In this document: positions 25,773 to 34,417 of the stretch, in pieces
Position numbering within the stretch: the stretch's first letter is position 1
Layout of the letters: each line of letters starts with the position of its first letter
NCBI RefSeq assembly: GCF_001424165.1
Contig: NZ_LMOJ01000022.1
Span: 149,882 to 213,881, forward strand
Source: Massilia sp. Leaf139
GTDB lineage: Bacteria; Pseudomonadota; Gammaproteobacteria; Burkholderiales; Burkholderiaceae_D
Length of the DNA: 64,000 nucleotides
Direction of reading: 5' to 3'
Program-made: the position numbers and the translations under genes
The notes under the pieces: generated by a model
Told to the model about the DNA's origin: nothing
The model's input: only the letters and a program-made list of their open reading frames with translations
Databases searched by the model: none

Positions 25773-28679
25773 CTAATTTGCCGACGCCGCAGGCGCTTCC
25801 TTCACAGCCGCTTGCGCCTTCTTCTCCGGATACAGCACCACCTGCACGTAATTTTCCGTGTTCAGATACCGCCGCGCCGCCTCCTGCACCTGCGCGGCGC
25901 TCATCGCATTCACGCGCTCCTCGTGCGTCAGGATCGCCGCCGGGTCGGTGCCGTCGAGCAGGGCTGACTGGATGCGTCCCAGCCAGTAGCCGTTCTCGCG
26001 CAGGGCCTTGCGGTGGTTCTGGATCCAGTTCTGCTTGACTTTGGCCAGGTCGGCAGCCGTAGGGCCCTCGCGCTTGAGGCGCTCGAATTCGTCGAAGGTC
26101 GCTTTTAACACCTTGTCGACGTTTTCGGGGCCGGTGGGCAGCGTCACCGACAGCGTGTAGTTCCCGTAGGGGATGCGTCCCAGCTGGCCGCCTGCGCTGC
26201 CGCCGTAGATCAGCGAGAGTTCCTCGCGCAGCACTTCGATGATGCGGATATTGAGCACCTCGACCAGCGCCTGCAGGCGCATCTGCTCGGCTTCCGAGAA
26301 CGGCGCCTCGCCGGTGAAGGTAAGCGAGACCGTGCTCTTCGGCTCGGTGCCGCTGTGGACGGCGCGCTTGACCACGCCTTTTACGGGCCGCAGGCCGACG
26401 TCGCACCAGGCGGTCGGGATGTCGGGCGTGGGCAGGCTGCCGAGATAGGTCGCCAGCAGGGGTTTGAGCTTGACCGGGTCGAAGCTGCCGACGATGACGA
26501 AGGTGAGATCCTTGGCGCTCGAGAAGCGCTCGCGGTAGATCGCGATGCTGCGGTCGAGGCTGATCCCCTCGAATTCCTCGGGACGCAGCGGGCGTGGCGC
26601 GCGCGGGTGGTTGCCGTACAAGGTGGCGACGACGGCGTCGCCGAAGCGCGCGCCCGGCTGGGCCAGGCGGTTGCGCGCCGCTTCCACCTGTTTGCCGATG
26701 AAGGACTTGAACAGGTCTTCGTCGCGCCGCACGGCGTCGAAACGCAGCCACACCAGCTGCAGCATCGTCTCGATGTCGGTCGCGCCGGAAGATGCGCCCA
26801 GCACTTCGCTGTAGCCGGCCAGGCCCATGGTCACGGCGGCGGCTTTCCCGGCCAGGACTTTCGACAGGTCGAGCGGTGAATAGTCCTTCAGGCCCATGCT
26901 GGCGACGATGGCGTTGGCATAGCGCGCATTGAGGATGTCGGCGTCGCCGAACAGGCTCTGGCCGCCATAGCGGGCGGCGCTCATCACGACCTGGTCGTTG
27001 CGGAAGTCCGTGGGTTTCAGGATCGCCTTAACGCCGTTCGAGAAGGTCAGATGGGTCAGGCCAAGCTGCTTGTCGGTGGTCTCAAGCACGATGCTGCCTG
27101 GTTTGGGGGGCTGGGCGATCAGCTGTGCGCCCAGCGTTTTTTCCTCGTAGGGCGCGACCTCGGCTTTTTCAGCCGCGGCCAGGGCGGCGAGCAGGGCGTC
27201 TCCTTGCGGCGGCGGGCTGTCGGCGCGCTCGATGCCGGTGTAGATCACGAGCTTGCCGGAGTCGGCCGGGATCGTGCGGCGCGCATAGGCGTTGATTTCG
27301 TCGAGCGTCACGCCGGGCAGCAGCTCGGTGGCGTAACGGTATTCGGCGGCGATGCCGGGGATCGGTTCCTGCTGCAGGAAGTTGCGCATGTACTCGGCCA
27401 CATAGGCGCCCGACTCGGTCTTTTCGCGCTCGTTGTACAGGCGCTCGTAACTGCGCAGCATGTTCTTGCGCGCGCGTTCGAGTTCGGCTTGCCCGAAGCC
27501 GTAGCGGCGCACGCGTTCGTTCTCGCGCACCAGGGCCTCGATGGCTTTCGGTGCGCCGCCCGGCCCGATCACGGCGCTGGCGTTGAAGGATTTGTAGAAG
27601 GGCGTGAGTTTGCCGACGCCGCTGCCGCCGCCCAGGAAGGGTGGATCGGCCAGCTGCGACAGCTCCTGCAGGCGTGCGCCCAGCATGCCGCCGAACAGGC
27701 CCTCGACCATCTGTTCGCGGTAGCCGCGCACGGTGTCGGGTTCGCGTACCGGCTGCACCGGGTAGCGCACCAGGATGCTGTTGCCGCCGGCTTCAGGGTC
27801 GGTGACGACGACGGCTTCGGTCTCCTCGCGGGCCGGAATCTCGGCATACACGCGCGGGCGCAGGGGCGTCGGATTCGCCAGCTTCCCGAAATGCGACTTC
27901 ACCAGCTTCTCGATCGTTGCCGGGGCGACGTCGCCGACCGCCACTACGGCCATCAGGTCGGGCCGGTACCAGTCGCGGTAGTAGCGGCGCAGGGTTTCGG
28001 GCTTGAAGTTGCGCAGCACTTCCTCCTTGCCGATCGGCAGGCGCTCGGCATAGCGCGAGCCGTTGTAGATCTTCGGCCAGATCTTCTTGCCGATGCGGTC
28101 GCCCGCGCCTTTGCCCAGCCGTAGTTCCTCGAGCACGATGCCGCGCTCCTTCTCGATGTCGGCGTCGTCGAAGCTCAGGCCGTGCGCCCAGTCTTCCAGC
28201 ACCTGGAAGGCCTTACCGAGGTTCTCCGGGCGATCCAGCGGAATCGGCAGGATGTAGACGGTTTCGTCGAAGGAGGTATAGGCATTCAGGTCGGCCCCGA
28301 ACTTCACGCCGATCGACTGCAGGTAGCCGACCAGCTCGTGCTTCTTGAAATGCGTCGAGCCGTTGAAGGCCATGTGCTCGACGAAGTGGGCGAGGCCCTG
28401 CTGATCCTCGTCTTCCTGGATCGAGCCGGCCTTGACCACCAGCCGCAGTTCGAGCTTGCGTTCGGGGCGGGTGTTTTTCTGGATGTAGTAGGTCAGGCCG
28501 TTGGACAGTTTGCCGACCTTGACCTGCGGCCCGACCGGGATCGGCGCGTCCAGCTTCAGCGCAGCGATCCTGGGAGCGGCCGGCTTGGCCGTCGCGGGCT
28601 TGGGCGCGGCGCCGGCGACAAAGGAGTGCGAGAGGAGAACGACGGCGAGACAGGCGTTGCGAAGGAAATGACTGAACAT
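25773..28679 (-). CDS. M16 family zinc metallopeptidase
   Basis: This 968-residue pitrilysin-type protease has a signal peptide (about 1-24), then an active N-terminal M16 domain with the inverted zinc motif HFVEH (His98, Glu101, His102), and the C-terminal inactive M16 half (from about residue 500; VIVGSFDPVKLKPLLATYLG). Such proteins degrade peptides in the periplasm. I chose the ATG at 28679 because it begins the signal peptide; an upstream in-frame codon adds 15 residues. The stop is just beyond the palindrome at 25737-25771. Confidence 0.93.
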   Translation of the reverse strand: MFSHFLRNACLAVVLLSHSFVAGAAPKPATAKPAAPRIAALKLDAPIPVGPQVKVGKLSNGLTYYIQKNTRPERKLELRLVVKAGSIQEDEDQQGLAHFVEHMAFNGSTHFKKHELVGYLQSIGVKFGADLNAYTSFDETVYILPIPLDRPENLGKAFQVLEDWAHGLSFDDADIEKERGIVLEELRLGKGAGDRIGKKIWPKIYNGSRYAERLPIGKEEVLRNFKPETLRRYYRDWYRPDLMAVVAVGDVAPATIEKLVKSHFGKLANPTPLRPRVYAEIPAREETEAVVVTDPEAGGNSILVRYPVQPVREPDTVRGYREQMVEGLFGGMLGARLQELSQLADPPFLGGGSGVGKLTPFYKSFNASAVIGPGGAPKAIEALVRENERVRRYGFGQAELERARKNMLRSYERLYNEREKTESGAYVAEYMRNFLQQEPIPGIAAEYRYATELLPGVTLDEINAYARRTIPADSGKLVIYTGIERADSPPPQGDALLAALAAAEKAEVAPYEEKTLGAQLIAQPPKPGSIVLETTDKQLGLTHLTFSNGVKAILKPTDFRNDQVVMSAARYGGQSLFGDADILNARYANAIVASMGLKDYSPLDLSKVLAGKAAAVTMGLAGYSEVLGASSGATDIETMLQLVWLRFDAVRRDEDLFKSFIGKQVEAARNRLAQPGARFGDAVVATLYGNHPRAPRPLRPEEFEGISLDRSIAIYRERFSSAKDLTFVIVGSFDPVKLKPLLATYLGSLPTPDIPTAWCDVGLRPVKGVVKRAVHSGTEPKSTVSLTFTGEAPFSEAEQMRLQALVEVLNIRIIEVLREELSLIYGGSAGGQLGRIPYGNYTLSVTLPTGPENVDKVLKATFDEFERLKREGPTAADLAKVKQNWIQNHRKALRENGYWLGRIQSALLDGTDPAAILTHEERVNAMSAAQVQEAARRYLNTENYVQVVLYPEKKAQAAVKEAPAASAN

Positions 28680-28730
28680 CGGGGCTTCCGTTGAGAGACA
28701 TCGAGCGGCCATTGTACCGGCCACCCTCGA

Positions 28731-28831
28731 GAGCGCCTAACAAAACGGTCATGGCTGCGTTGCAGCGCCTCGCCGTACTTTCGTACTGTCTTCGGCGCTG
28801 CGCCTTGCCCTGACCGCTCTGTTAGGCGCTC
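28731..28831. repeat. 101-bp imperfect palindrome, copy A
   Basis: Outer arms GAGCGCCTAACA (28731-28742) and TGTTAGGCGCTC (28820-28831) are exact complements. The core carries GGCTGCGTTGCA, GCCGTAC, CGTACTGTC and GCGCCTTGCC, shared with copies at 42739-42839 and 44921-45021. The inner stem here is GCAGCGCC/GGCGCTGC. It lies between two minus-strand genes (the GGDEF-EAL protein ends just to its right) and probably forms a long hairpin in RNA. Confidence 0.8.
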
Positions 28832-28841
28832 TTGATGGCCA

Positions 28842-31574
28842 CTAAACGGTCACACGTCCCGCCAACAATAGCGCCTCCATCTCCCGCGCCGGCAGCGGCT
28901 GGCTATAGAGATACCCCTGCAGCACCTCGCAGCCGATGCGGCCGAGGAAGTCGCGCTGATCCAGAGTCTCGACGCCTTCCGCCACCACCCGCAGCGACAG
29001 GCCTTCGGCCAGCGCGATGGTCGCCTGGGCGATGGCCGCGCTGCGCGGGTCGGTCGTGATGTTGCGCACGAAGGCCTGGTCGATCTTGAGCTTGTCGAGC
29101 GAGAAGCGCGACAGGTAGCCGAGCGACGAATAGCCGGTGCCGAAATCGTCCAGCGAAAGCGAGACGCCCATCGCGCGCAGCTCGGCCAGCTGGGCTTCGG
29201 CCGCGCTGGTGTCGCCCAGCATGACGCTTTCGGTCAGCTCGATTTCCAGGTAGCGCGCTTCCAGGCCCGATTCGACCAGCGCCGCGCGCACCACGGCGGG
29301 CACGGTGCCGGCCTTGAACTGGTGCGCCGAGACGTTCACCGCCACCGGCACGCGCGGCAGTCCCGCGTCCTGCCAGGCCTTGTTCTGCAGGCAGGCCTGG
29401 CGGATCACCCAGTCGCCGATCGGCAGGATCAGGCCGGTGTCCTCGGCCAGCGGAATGAAGTCCGCCGGCGAGACGCGCCCCAGTTCGGAGCTGTGCCAGC
29501 GCAGCAGTGCTTCCATGCCGAGCACCTGGCCATCCGCACGCGCCACCTGCGGCTGGAAGTGCAGGGCCAGTTCGGCCTGGCCGATGGCGCGGCGCAGGCG
29601 CGTTTCGAGTGCCAGCCAGCGCATCGCCTGGTCGTTCATCTCGCCCTTGAAGAAGCGGAAGCCGTTGCGGCCGGCATCCTTCTGGTGCGCCAGCGCCGCG
29701 TCGGCCGCTTTGAGCAGGTCGCCGGGCGCGTCGCCGTCGCGCGGGAAGACGCTGATGCCGATGCTGCCGGTGACGACGACGTCGTGCCCGTCCACCGCGT
29801 GCGGCTGGGCGATGGCCTCGATCAGGCGCTGGGCCATGAAGATGATGTCCTCGGTGTCCTCGCAATTGGTGAGCAGGACGAATTCGTCGCCCGACAGGCG
29901 CGCCACCGTGTCGGTGGCGCCGGCGATGGCGCCGGCGCGCCGCGCCACTTCGCGCAGCAGGTCGTCGCCGGCGTTGTGGCCCAGGCTGTCGTTGATGCGC
30001 GAAAGGCGGTCGACGTTCACCAGCAGGAGCGCGAGCTGGCTGCCGTCGCGCCGCGCCGCGGCAATCGATTGCTGCAGGCGGTCGTGGAACAGCGAGCGGT
30101 TCGGCAGCAGCGTCAGCGCATCGTGGTTCGACAGGAAGTCGAGCTGGTTGTGGGCGGCGATCAGGGCCGACATGTCGGTCGAGACCGAGACATAGGCGGT
30201 CAGTCTGCCTTCGTCGTCGCGCACGGCGCTGATGCTGGTACGCTCGGGGTAGACCTCGCCGTTCTTGCGGCGGTTCCAGATCTCGCCGCGCCACTGGCCG
30301 CTGCTTTCCAGGCTGTCCCACATCGCGCGGTAGAAGGGCGCCTCATGGCGGCCCGAGCGCAGCACGCGTGGATTGAGGCCGATGACGTCGGCCTCGCGGA
30401 AGCCCGTGATGCGCTCGAAGGCCGGATTCACCGCGACGATGTTGGCGCAGGCGTCCGTCATCATGATGCTTTCCTGGGTGCTGTCGAAGACCTGGCGCGC
30501 CAGTTCCAGCCGGTGCTCGCTCTCGCGCAAGGCGGCGTCGGCTTCGGCGCGCGCGGTCGCTTCCAGCTGCAGCTGGGCCGCGTGGCGCTGCACGACGTCG
30601 TACAGGTTCAGGTTTTCGTAGGCGACCGCCAGGTGGGCCGCCAGGGCCGAGGCCCAGCGTTCTTCCTCTGGCCCGAAAGGCGCGGCGCTTGGGGCGCGCA
30701 CGAAGTACAGCCAGCCGTACAGGTGGCGCAGGTCGCGCACGGCGAGACCGAGGAAGGAACCGCAGCGCGGCAGGCCGGGCGGCAGGGTGCCGAGCAGCGG
30801 GTCGCCTTCGGCCAGCAGCAGGGTCTGGCGCGACTGCAGCAGGGCGCCCGGCAGGCGCGTGCCGGTGGCATATGGGTGCAGCAGCGCACGATCGAGCCCG
30901 CGCGCGTCCAGGTGGCAGACCGTGCGCTCGTCGTTATCGAACAGGCACAGGGCCAGCTGGTCGGCGTCGAGGATGCGCTGGGCCGCGTTCAGGAACAGGT
31001 CGACCAGGGCGTCGACGCGGCGCGCGCCGGCCAGGTGCAGGCACATCTCTTCGAGCGCGGCGAGGCGGTTGCCGACGCGGCTGTCGCCGGGCGCCGGCGT
31101 GGGAACGGCAGCGGGGATGGCTGGCGCGGACGCGCTGCCGGGCGTGCCGCCGGACGTGCTGCGTGCGTCCCGTGCGGCCTCCTGCGCCGCTCCTTGCGCG
31201 GCGGCCGACAGCCCGAGCTCGGCATTGACGGCGGCCATGATGTCCTGCGGGTCGGACGGTTTGCTGAGCACGGTCTGCACGCCGCAGCTGCGCGCCATCG
31301 CCACCGTCTCGCGCTCGGCGTAGACGGCGGAATAGAAGATCACGCGGGTGGCGGCCAGGGCGCGGTCGGCGCGCAGGCGCTGGACGAACTCGTAGCCGTC
31401 CATGGTCGGCATCAGTATGTCGGTGATGATCAGGTCGGGCCGCTCGGCGCGCACCAGCTGCAGGGCGGCGGCGCCGTCTTCGGCTTCCAGCAAACGGTGT
31501 TCGGTGAAACCGAGCAGGGCCAGCAGGTAGGCGCGGTTGCTCGGGCGGTCATCGACGATGAGGATGGTGGCCAT
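28842..31574 (-). CDS. response regulator with GAF, PAS, GGDEF and EAL domains
   Basis: This 910-residue c-di-GMP protein has a receiver domain (1-120, phosphoacceptor Asp52 in DLIITDILMP), an Ala/Pro linker, a GAF domain (about 170-320), a PAS domain (about 345-460, AFERITGFREADVIGLN), a GGDEF domain with SGDEF at the active site (about 490-645), and an EAL domain (about 660-905; MEALLRW, NVSAHQF, DDFGTGYSSL, EGVET). Both catalytic motifs look usable, though one half may only be regulatory. The ATG at 31574 begins the receiver domain. It is cytoplasmic and a single gene with no kinase beside it. Confidence 0.93.
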   Translation of the reverse strand: MATILIVDDRPSNRAYLLALLGFTEHRLLEAEDGAAALQLVRAERPDLIITDILMPTMDGYEFVQRLRADRALAATRVIFYSAVYAERETVAMARSCGVQTVLSKPSDPQDIMAAVNAELGLSAAAQGAAQEAARDARSTSGGTPGSASAPAIPAAVPTPAPGDSRVGNRLAALEEMCLHLAGARRVDALVDLFLNAAQRILDADQLALCLFDNDERTVCHLDARGLDRALLHPYATGTRLPGALLQSRQTLLLAEGDPLLGTLPPGLPRCGSFLGLAVRDLRHLYGWLYFVRAPSAAPFGPEEERWASALAAHLAVAYENLNLYDVVQRHAAQLQLEATARAEADAALRESEHRLELARQVFDSTQESIMMTDACANIVAVNPAFERITGFREADVIGLNPRVLRSGRHEAPFYRAMWDSLESSGQWRGEIWNRRKNGEVYPERTSISAVRDDEGRLTAYVSVSTDMSALIAAHNQLDFLSNHDALTLLPNRSLFHDRLQQSIAAARRDGSQLALLLVNVDRLSRINDSLGHNAGDDLLREVARRAGAIAGATDTVARLSGDEFVLLTNCEDTEDIIFMAQRLIEAIAQPHAVDGHDVVVTGSIGISVFPRDGDAPGDLLKAADAALAHQKDAGRNGFRFFKGEMNDQAMRWLALETRLRRAIGQAELALHFQPQVARADGQVLGMEALLRWHSSELGRVSPADFIPLAEDTGLILPIGDWVIRQACLQNKAWQDAGLPRVPVAVNVSAHQFKAGTVPAVVRAALVESGLEARYLEIELTESVMLGDTSAAEAQLAELRAMGVSLSLDDFGTGYSSLGYLSRFSLDKLKIDQAFVRNITTDPRSAAIAQATIALAEGLSLRVVAEGVETLDQRDFLGRIGCEVLQGYLYSQPLPAREMEALLLAGRVTV

Positions 31575-31937
31575 CAGTGCGTCTCCCGGGCTGCGGCGGT
31601 GGACTGAGGGTCGAATTTCTGTACCAGCATGACAACTCCATGAATGCACCGGCGGCAGCACGCCGATGCGGGAAGACCTGACTGCGATTAATCATAATCC
31701 AGCCAATGTCGCAAACACCACAAAGTTGCATAGTAAAACATAATAATTAACAATTGTTTTTGAACAAATGCATTCTGTTGCCTTGTTGCAACGTTTGATG
31801 TGTTCAAATACAACTTGTTTAGCCGCCTTTCCTGCCGAGTTCCCCGCATCGACTCGGTTAAAACTCGGTAAATCCTTTAAAATAGCGGATTACGCACGAC
31901 GCGTCACCGATTCAAGTACCGATTCAAGGAAATCCGC
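31575..31937. other. divergent promoter region
   Basis: These 363 AT-rich bases separate the GGDEF-EAL gene and ribBX. A TAAAAT box at 31878-31883 could be the -10 of ribBX, without a good -35. A 12-bp unit (ACCGATTCAAG plus one base) is repeated in tandem at 31906-31929, the second copy supplying the ribosome site. No FMN riboswitch signature is seen. Confidence 0.5.
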
Positions 31938-33050
31938 ATGTCTATCTCCAGCACCCAGGAAATCGTTGCCGAACTTCGCGCCGGCCGCATGGTCATTTTG
32001 GTCGACGAAGAAGACCGCGAAAACGAGGGCGACCTGGTTCTGGCGGCCGACTTCGTCACGCCCGAGGCGATCAATTTCATGATCCGCCATGCGCGCGGCC
32101 TGGTCTGCCTGACGCTGTCGGAAGAGATCTGCGACAAGCTGGCGCTGCCGATGATGACGAGCCGGAACGGCACCTCCTTCGGCACCAATTTCACGGTCTC
32201 GATCGAAGCGGCCGAAGGCGTCACCACCGGCATCTCGGCGGCCGACCGCGCCCGCACGATCCAGGTCGCCGTGGCGAAAAACGCCAAGCCGGACGACCTG
32301 GTGCAGCCGGGCCACATTTTCCCGCTGCGCGCGGTCAAGGGCGGCGTCCTGATGCGCGCGGGCCATACCGAAGCGGGCTGCGACCTGACGGAAATGGGCG
32401 GCCTGACCCCGGCCTCGGTGATCTGCGAGATCATCAAGGAAGACGGCACCATGGCGCGCCTGCCCGACTTGATCGAGTTCGCGAAAGAACACAACCTCAA
32501 GATCGGCACCATCGCCGACCTGATCCACTACCGCAGCGAGAACGAGAGCCTAGTCGAGCGCGTTGCCGAGCGCACCCTGAACACGGCGCACGGCGAATTC
32601 CGCCTGGTCGCCTACCGCGACAAGCCGAGCGGCTGCGCCCACCTGGCGATGGTGCACGGCGAGCTGCAGCGCGATGCAGAGACCCTGGTGCGCGTGCACC
32701 AGCCGGTGTCGATCCTGGACGTGCTGGAACACCGCGCCACCACCCACTCGTGGACGATGGCCTCGGCCATGGACGCGATCAAGAAGAGCGAGTCGGGCGT
32801 CGTCGTCCTGCTCAACTGCGGCGAGACGGCCGAGCAGCTGTTCGCCCAGTTCTCCTCGCTGGACGCACCGGGCGCGCGCCCGAGCGGCCGCGCGGCCACG
32901 ATGGACTTGCGCACCTACGGCATCGGCGCCCAGATCCTGAAGGATCTCGGCGTGGGCAAGATGAAGCTGCTGGCCAATCCGCGCAAGATGCCGTCGATGA
33001 CCGGCTTTGATTTGGAAGTCACCGGCTACATCGCGAATCCTGTGGCCTAA
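31938..33050 (+). CDS. ribBX: 3,4-dihydroxy-2-butanone-4-phosphate synthase with degenerate RibA domain (RibBX)
   Basis: This 370-residue fusion has an N-terminal RibB (about 1-205) with DEEDRENEGDLVLAAD and AGHTEAGCDLTEM, the acid and His residues that convert ribulose 5-phosphate to the butanone. The C-terminal part is GTP cyclohydrolase II-like (DLRTYGIGAQIL, KMKLLANPRK) but lacks the cysteines that bind zinc: the segment after VRVH reads QPVSILDVLEHR where active enzymes have SECLTGD...RCDCG. This is the RibBX arrangement known in proteobacteria, so true RibA must be elsewhere. AAGGAA precedes the ATG. It is likely co-transcribed with ribH and nusB. Confidence 0.93.
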   Translation: MSISSTQEIVAELRAGRMVILVDEEDRENEGDLVLAADFVTPEAINFMIRHARGLVCLTLSEEICDKLALPMMTSRNGTSFGTNFTVSIEAAEGVTTGISAADRARTIQVAVAKNAKPDDLVQPGHIFPLRAVKGGVLMRAGHTEAGCDLTEMGGLTPASVICEIIKEDGTMARLPDLIEFAKEHNLKIGTIADLIHYRSENESLVERVAERTLNTAHGEFRLVAYRDKPSGCAHLAMVHGELQRDAETLVRVHQPVSILDVLEHRATTHSWTMASAMDAIKKSESGVVVLLNCGETAEQLFAQFSSLDAPGARPSGRAATMDLRTYGIGAQILKDLGVGKMKLLANPRKMPSMTGFDLEVTGYIANPVA

Positions 33051-33162
33051 GCCTCGAAAAACCTATTGCGCGTCGAACTTTTGGCCTGTGATGCTCGCTG
33101 TACATTCGTACAGCTGCGCTTCTCGACCAAAATTTCTTCCGCTCGCTACGGTTTTTCGAGGC
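33051..33162. repeat. 112-bp palindrome between ribBX and ribH, related to the 101-bp family
   Basis: It begins at the base after the ribBX stop codon. Outer arms GCCTCGAAAAAC (33051-33062) and GTTTTTCGAGGC (33151-33162) are exact complements. The centre GCTGTACATTCGTACAGC is also self-complementary and resembles the CGTAC-NNN-CGTAC core of the 101-bp copies, although the rest differs. It lies inside what is probably one operon. Confidence 0.7.
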
Positions 33163-33218
33163 TTTGAGACACTGTAGGATTCATAATCATTTAAAGACAA
33201 ATACGAAAGAGGGCAGCC

Positions 33219-33704
33219 ATGACGGTAGGAACTTATGAGAGCAACATGACGGGCGAGGATCTGCGCATCGGGATCGTGCAGGCGCGCTTCAATGCCGATG
33301 TCGGGCATGGCCTGCTGTCGTCCTGCCTGGCCGAGCTGAAGCACCTGGGCGTGGCCGACGAGGACATCCTGCATGTGACCGTGCCGGGCGCCCTGGAAAT
33401 CCCGCTGGCCCTGCAGAAGATGGCCGAAACCCAGCAGTTCGACGCGCTGATCGCGCTCGGCGCCGTCATCCGCGGCGAAACCTATCACTTCGAGCTGGTC
33501 TCGAACGAATCCGGCGCCGGCATCACCCGTATCGGCCTGGACTACGGTATCCCGATCGCGAATGCGGTACTGACGACGGAGACCGACGAGCAGGCCGAAG
33601 TGCGCATGGCAGAGAAGGGCGCCGACGCCGCCAAGGTGGCCGTCGAGATGGCCAACCTGCTGCTGGCGCTGGAAGAGCTGCACCCCGAGGAAGAAGAAGA
33701 GTAA
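33219..33704 (+). CDS. ribH: 6,7-dimethyl-8-ribityllumazine synthase
   Basis: This 161-residue enzyme condenses the RibB product with the pyrimidine intermediate. Family motifs are [42 protein letters not shown], and [13 protein letters not shown]. An acidic tail ends in EEEEE. It assembles into large shells in the cytoplasm. nusB begins 23 bases downstream. Confidence 0.97.
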   Translation: MTVGTYESNMTGEDLRIGIVQARFNADVGHGLLSSCLAELKHLGVADEDILHVTVPGALEIPLALQKMAETQQFDALIALGAVIRGETYHFELVSNESGAGITRIGLDYGIPIANAVLTTETDEQAEVRMAEKGADAAKVAVEMANLLLALEELHPEEEEE

Positions 33705-33727
33705 GGGAAGAGAAAGCAAGGACGAAC

Positions 33728-34198
33728 ATGAACGACAAGACCACCCACGCCAACCCGAGCAAGAACCGCACCCCGCGCCACCGCGCGCGCGAGTTCGCGC
33801 TCCAGGGCCTGTATCAATGGCTGCTGAACAACGAGCCTTCGACCCAGGTGGCCAACAACATCCGCGCCGCCCACGGCTTCGACAAGGCCGACGGCGAGTA
33901 TTTCTCGTCGCTGCTGAACGGCACCATCACGACCTCGGTCGAGCTGCGCGAATCGATCGCCCCGCTGATCGACCGTAACGTCGCCGACCTGTCGCCGATC
34001 GAACACGGCGTGCTGCTGCTGGGCGCCTTCGAACTGAAGAACCACCCGGAAATCCCGTACCGCGTCATCATCAACGAAGCGGTCGAGCTGACCAAGTCCT
34101 TCGGCGGCATCGACGGCCACAAGTACGTCAACGGCGTGCTCGACAAGCTGGCCTCGAAGCTGCGTCCGGAAGAGGTCGGGGCCGACGCACGGCGCTGA
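33728..34198 (+). CDS. nusB: transcription antitermination factor NusB
   Basis: This 156-residue all-helical protein binds boxA RNA with NusE and promotes rRNA transcription. Recognisable parts are RHRAREFALQGLYQWL and the C-terminal NEAVELTKSFGGIDGHKYVNGVLDKL. The ribH-nusB order is widespread. A strong terminator follows its stop codon. Confidence 0.97.
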   Translation: MNDKTTHANPSKNRTPRHRAREFALQGLYQWLLNNEPSTQVANNIRAAHGFDKADGEYFSSLLNGTITTSVELRESIAPLIDRNVADLSPIEHGVLLLGAFELKNHPEIPYRVIINEAVELTKSFGGIDGHKYVNGVLDKLASKLRPEEVGADARR

Positions 34199-34223
34199 TT
34201 CTCTCTATATATAGTAGGGCGGC

Positions 34224-34262
34224 AAAAAAGCCACCGTTGCCGAAAGGCGCGGTGGCTTTTTT
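34224..34262 (+). terminator. terminator after nusB
   Basis: AAAAAAGCCACCG at 34224-34236 pairs with CGGTGGCTTTTTT at 34250-34262. The stem ends in a T run, giving a classic intrinsic terminator, possibly used from both sides. Confidence 0.9.
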
Positions 34263-34274
34263 GTCGCTGCGTTG

Positions 34275-34367
34275 TAGGGTGGGCATGCCCACGCGTACGT
34301 GCTCGTGCGCCGGCATATCGTGTCCACCAGACCGCGAGCCGTGGCATGCGAACGCATGCAAGACGTA
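34275..34367. repeat. intergenic palindrome cluster (TAGGGTGGGC family)
   Basis: TAGGGTGGGC begins at 34275 and flows into the palindrome GTGGGCATGCCCAC (34279-34292). Near the right end GCATGCGAACGCATGC forms a second hairpin. This stretch lies between the two convergent terminators and matches the repeat style seen at 14.7 and 25.7 kb. Confidence 0.5.
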
Positions 34368-34373
34368 AAAAAA

Positions 34374-34391
34374 GCCACCGCAAGCGGTGGC
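34374..34391 (-). terminator. terminator after the lytic transglycosylase gene
   Basis: GCCACCG at 34374-34380 pairs with CGGTGGC at 34385-34391. On the minus strand the stem is followed by seven Ts. The gene stops 26 bases upstream of it. Confidence 0.9.
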
Positions 34392-34417
34392 CATGAGGAG
34401 TGAACGACCTGTGTGGC

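Noticed and set aside
31575..31937. FMN riboswitch upstream of ribBX
   Set aside because: The conserved RFN boxes are absent; only a weak promoter and a tandem repeat are present.
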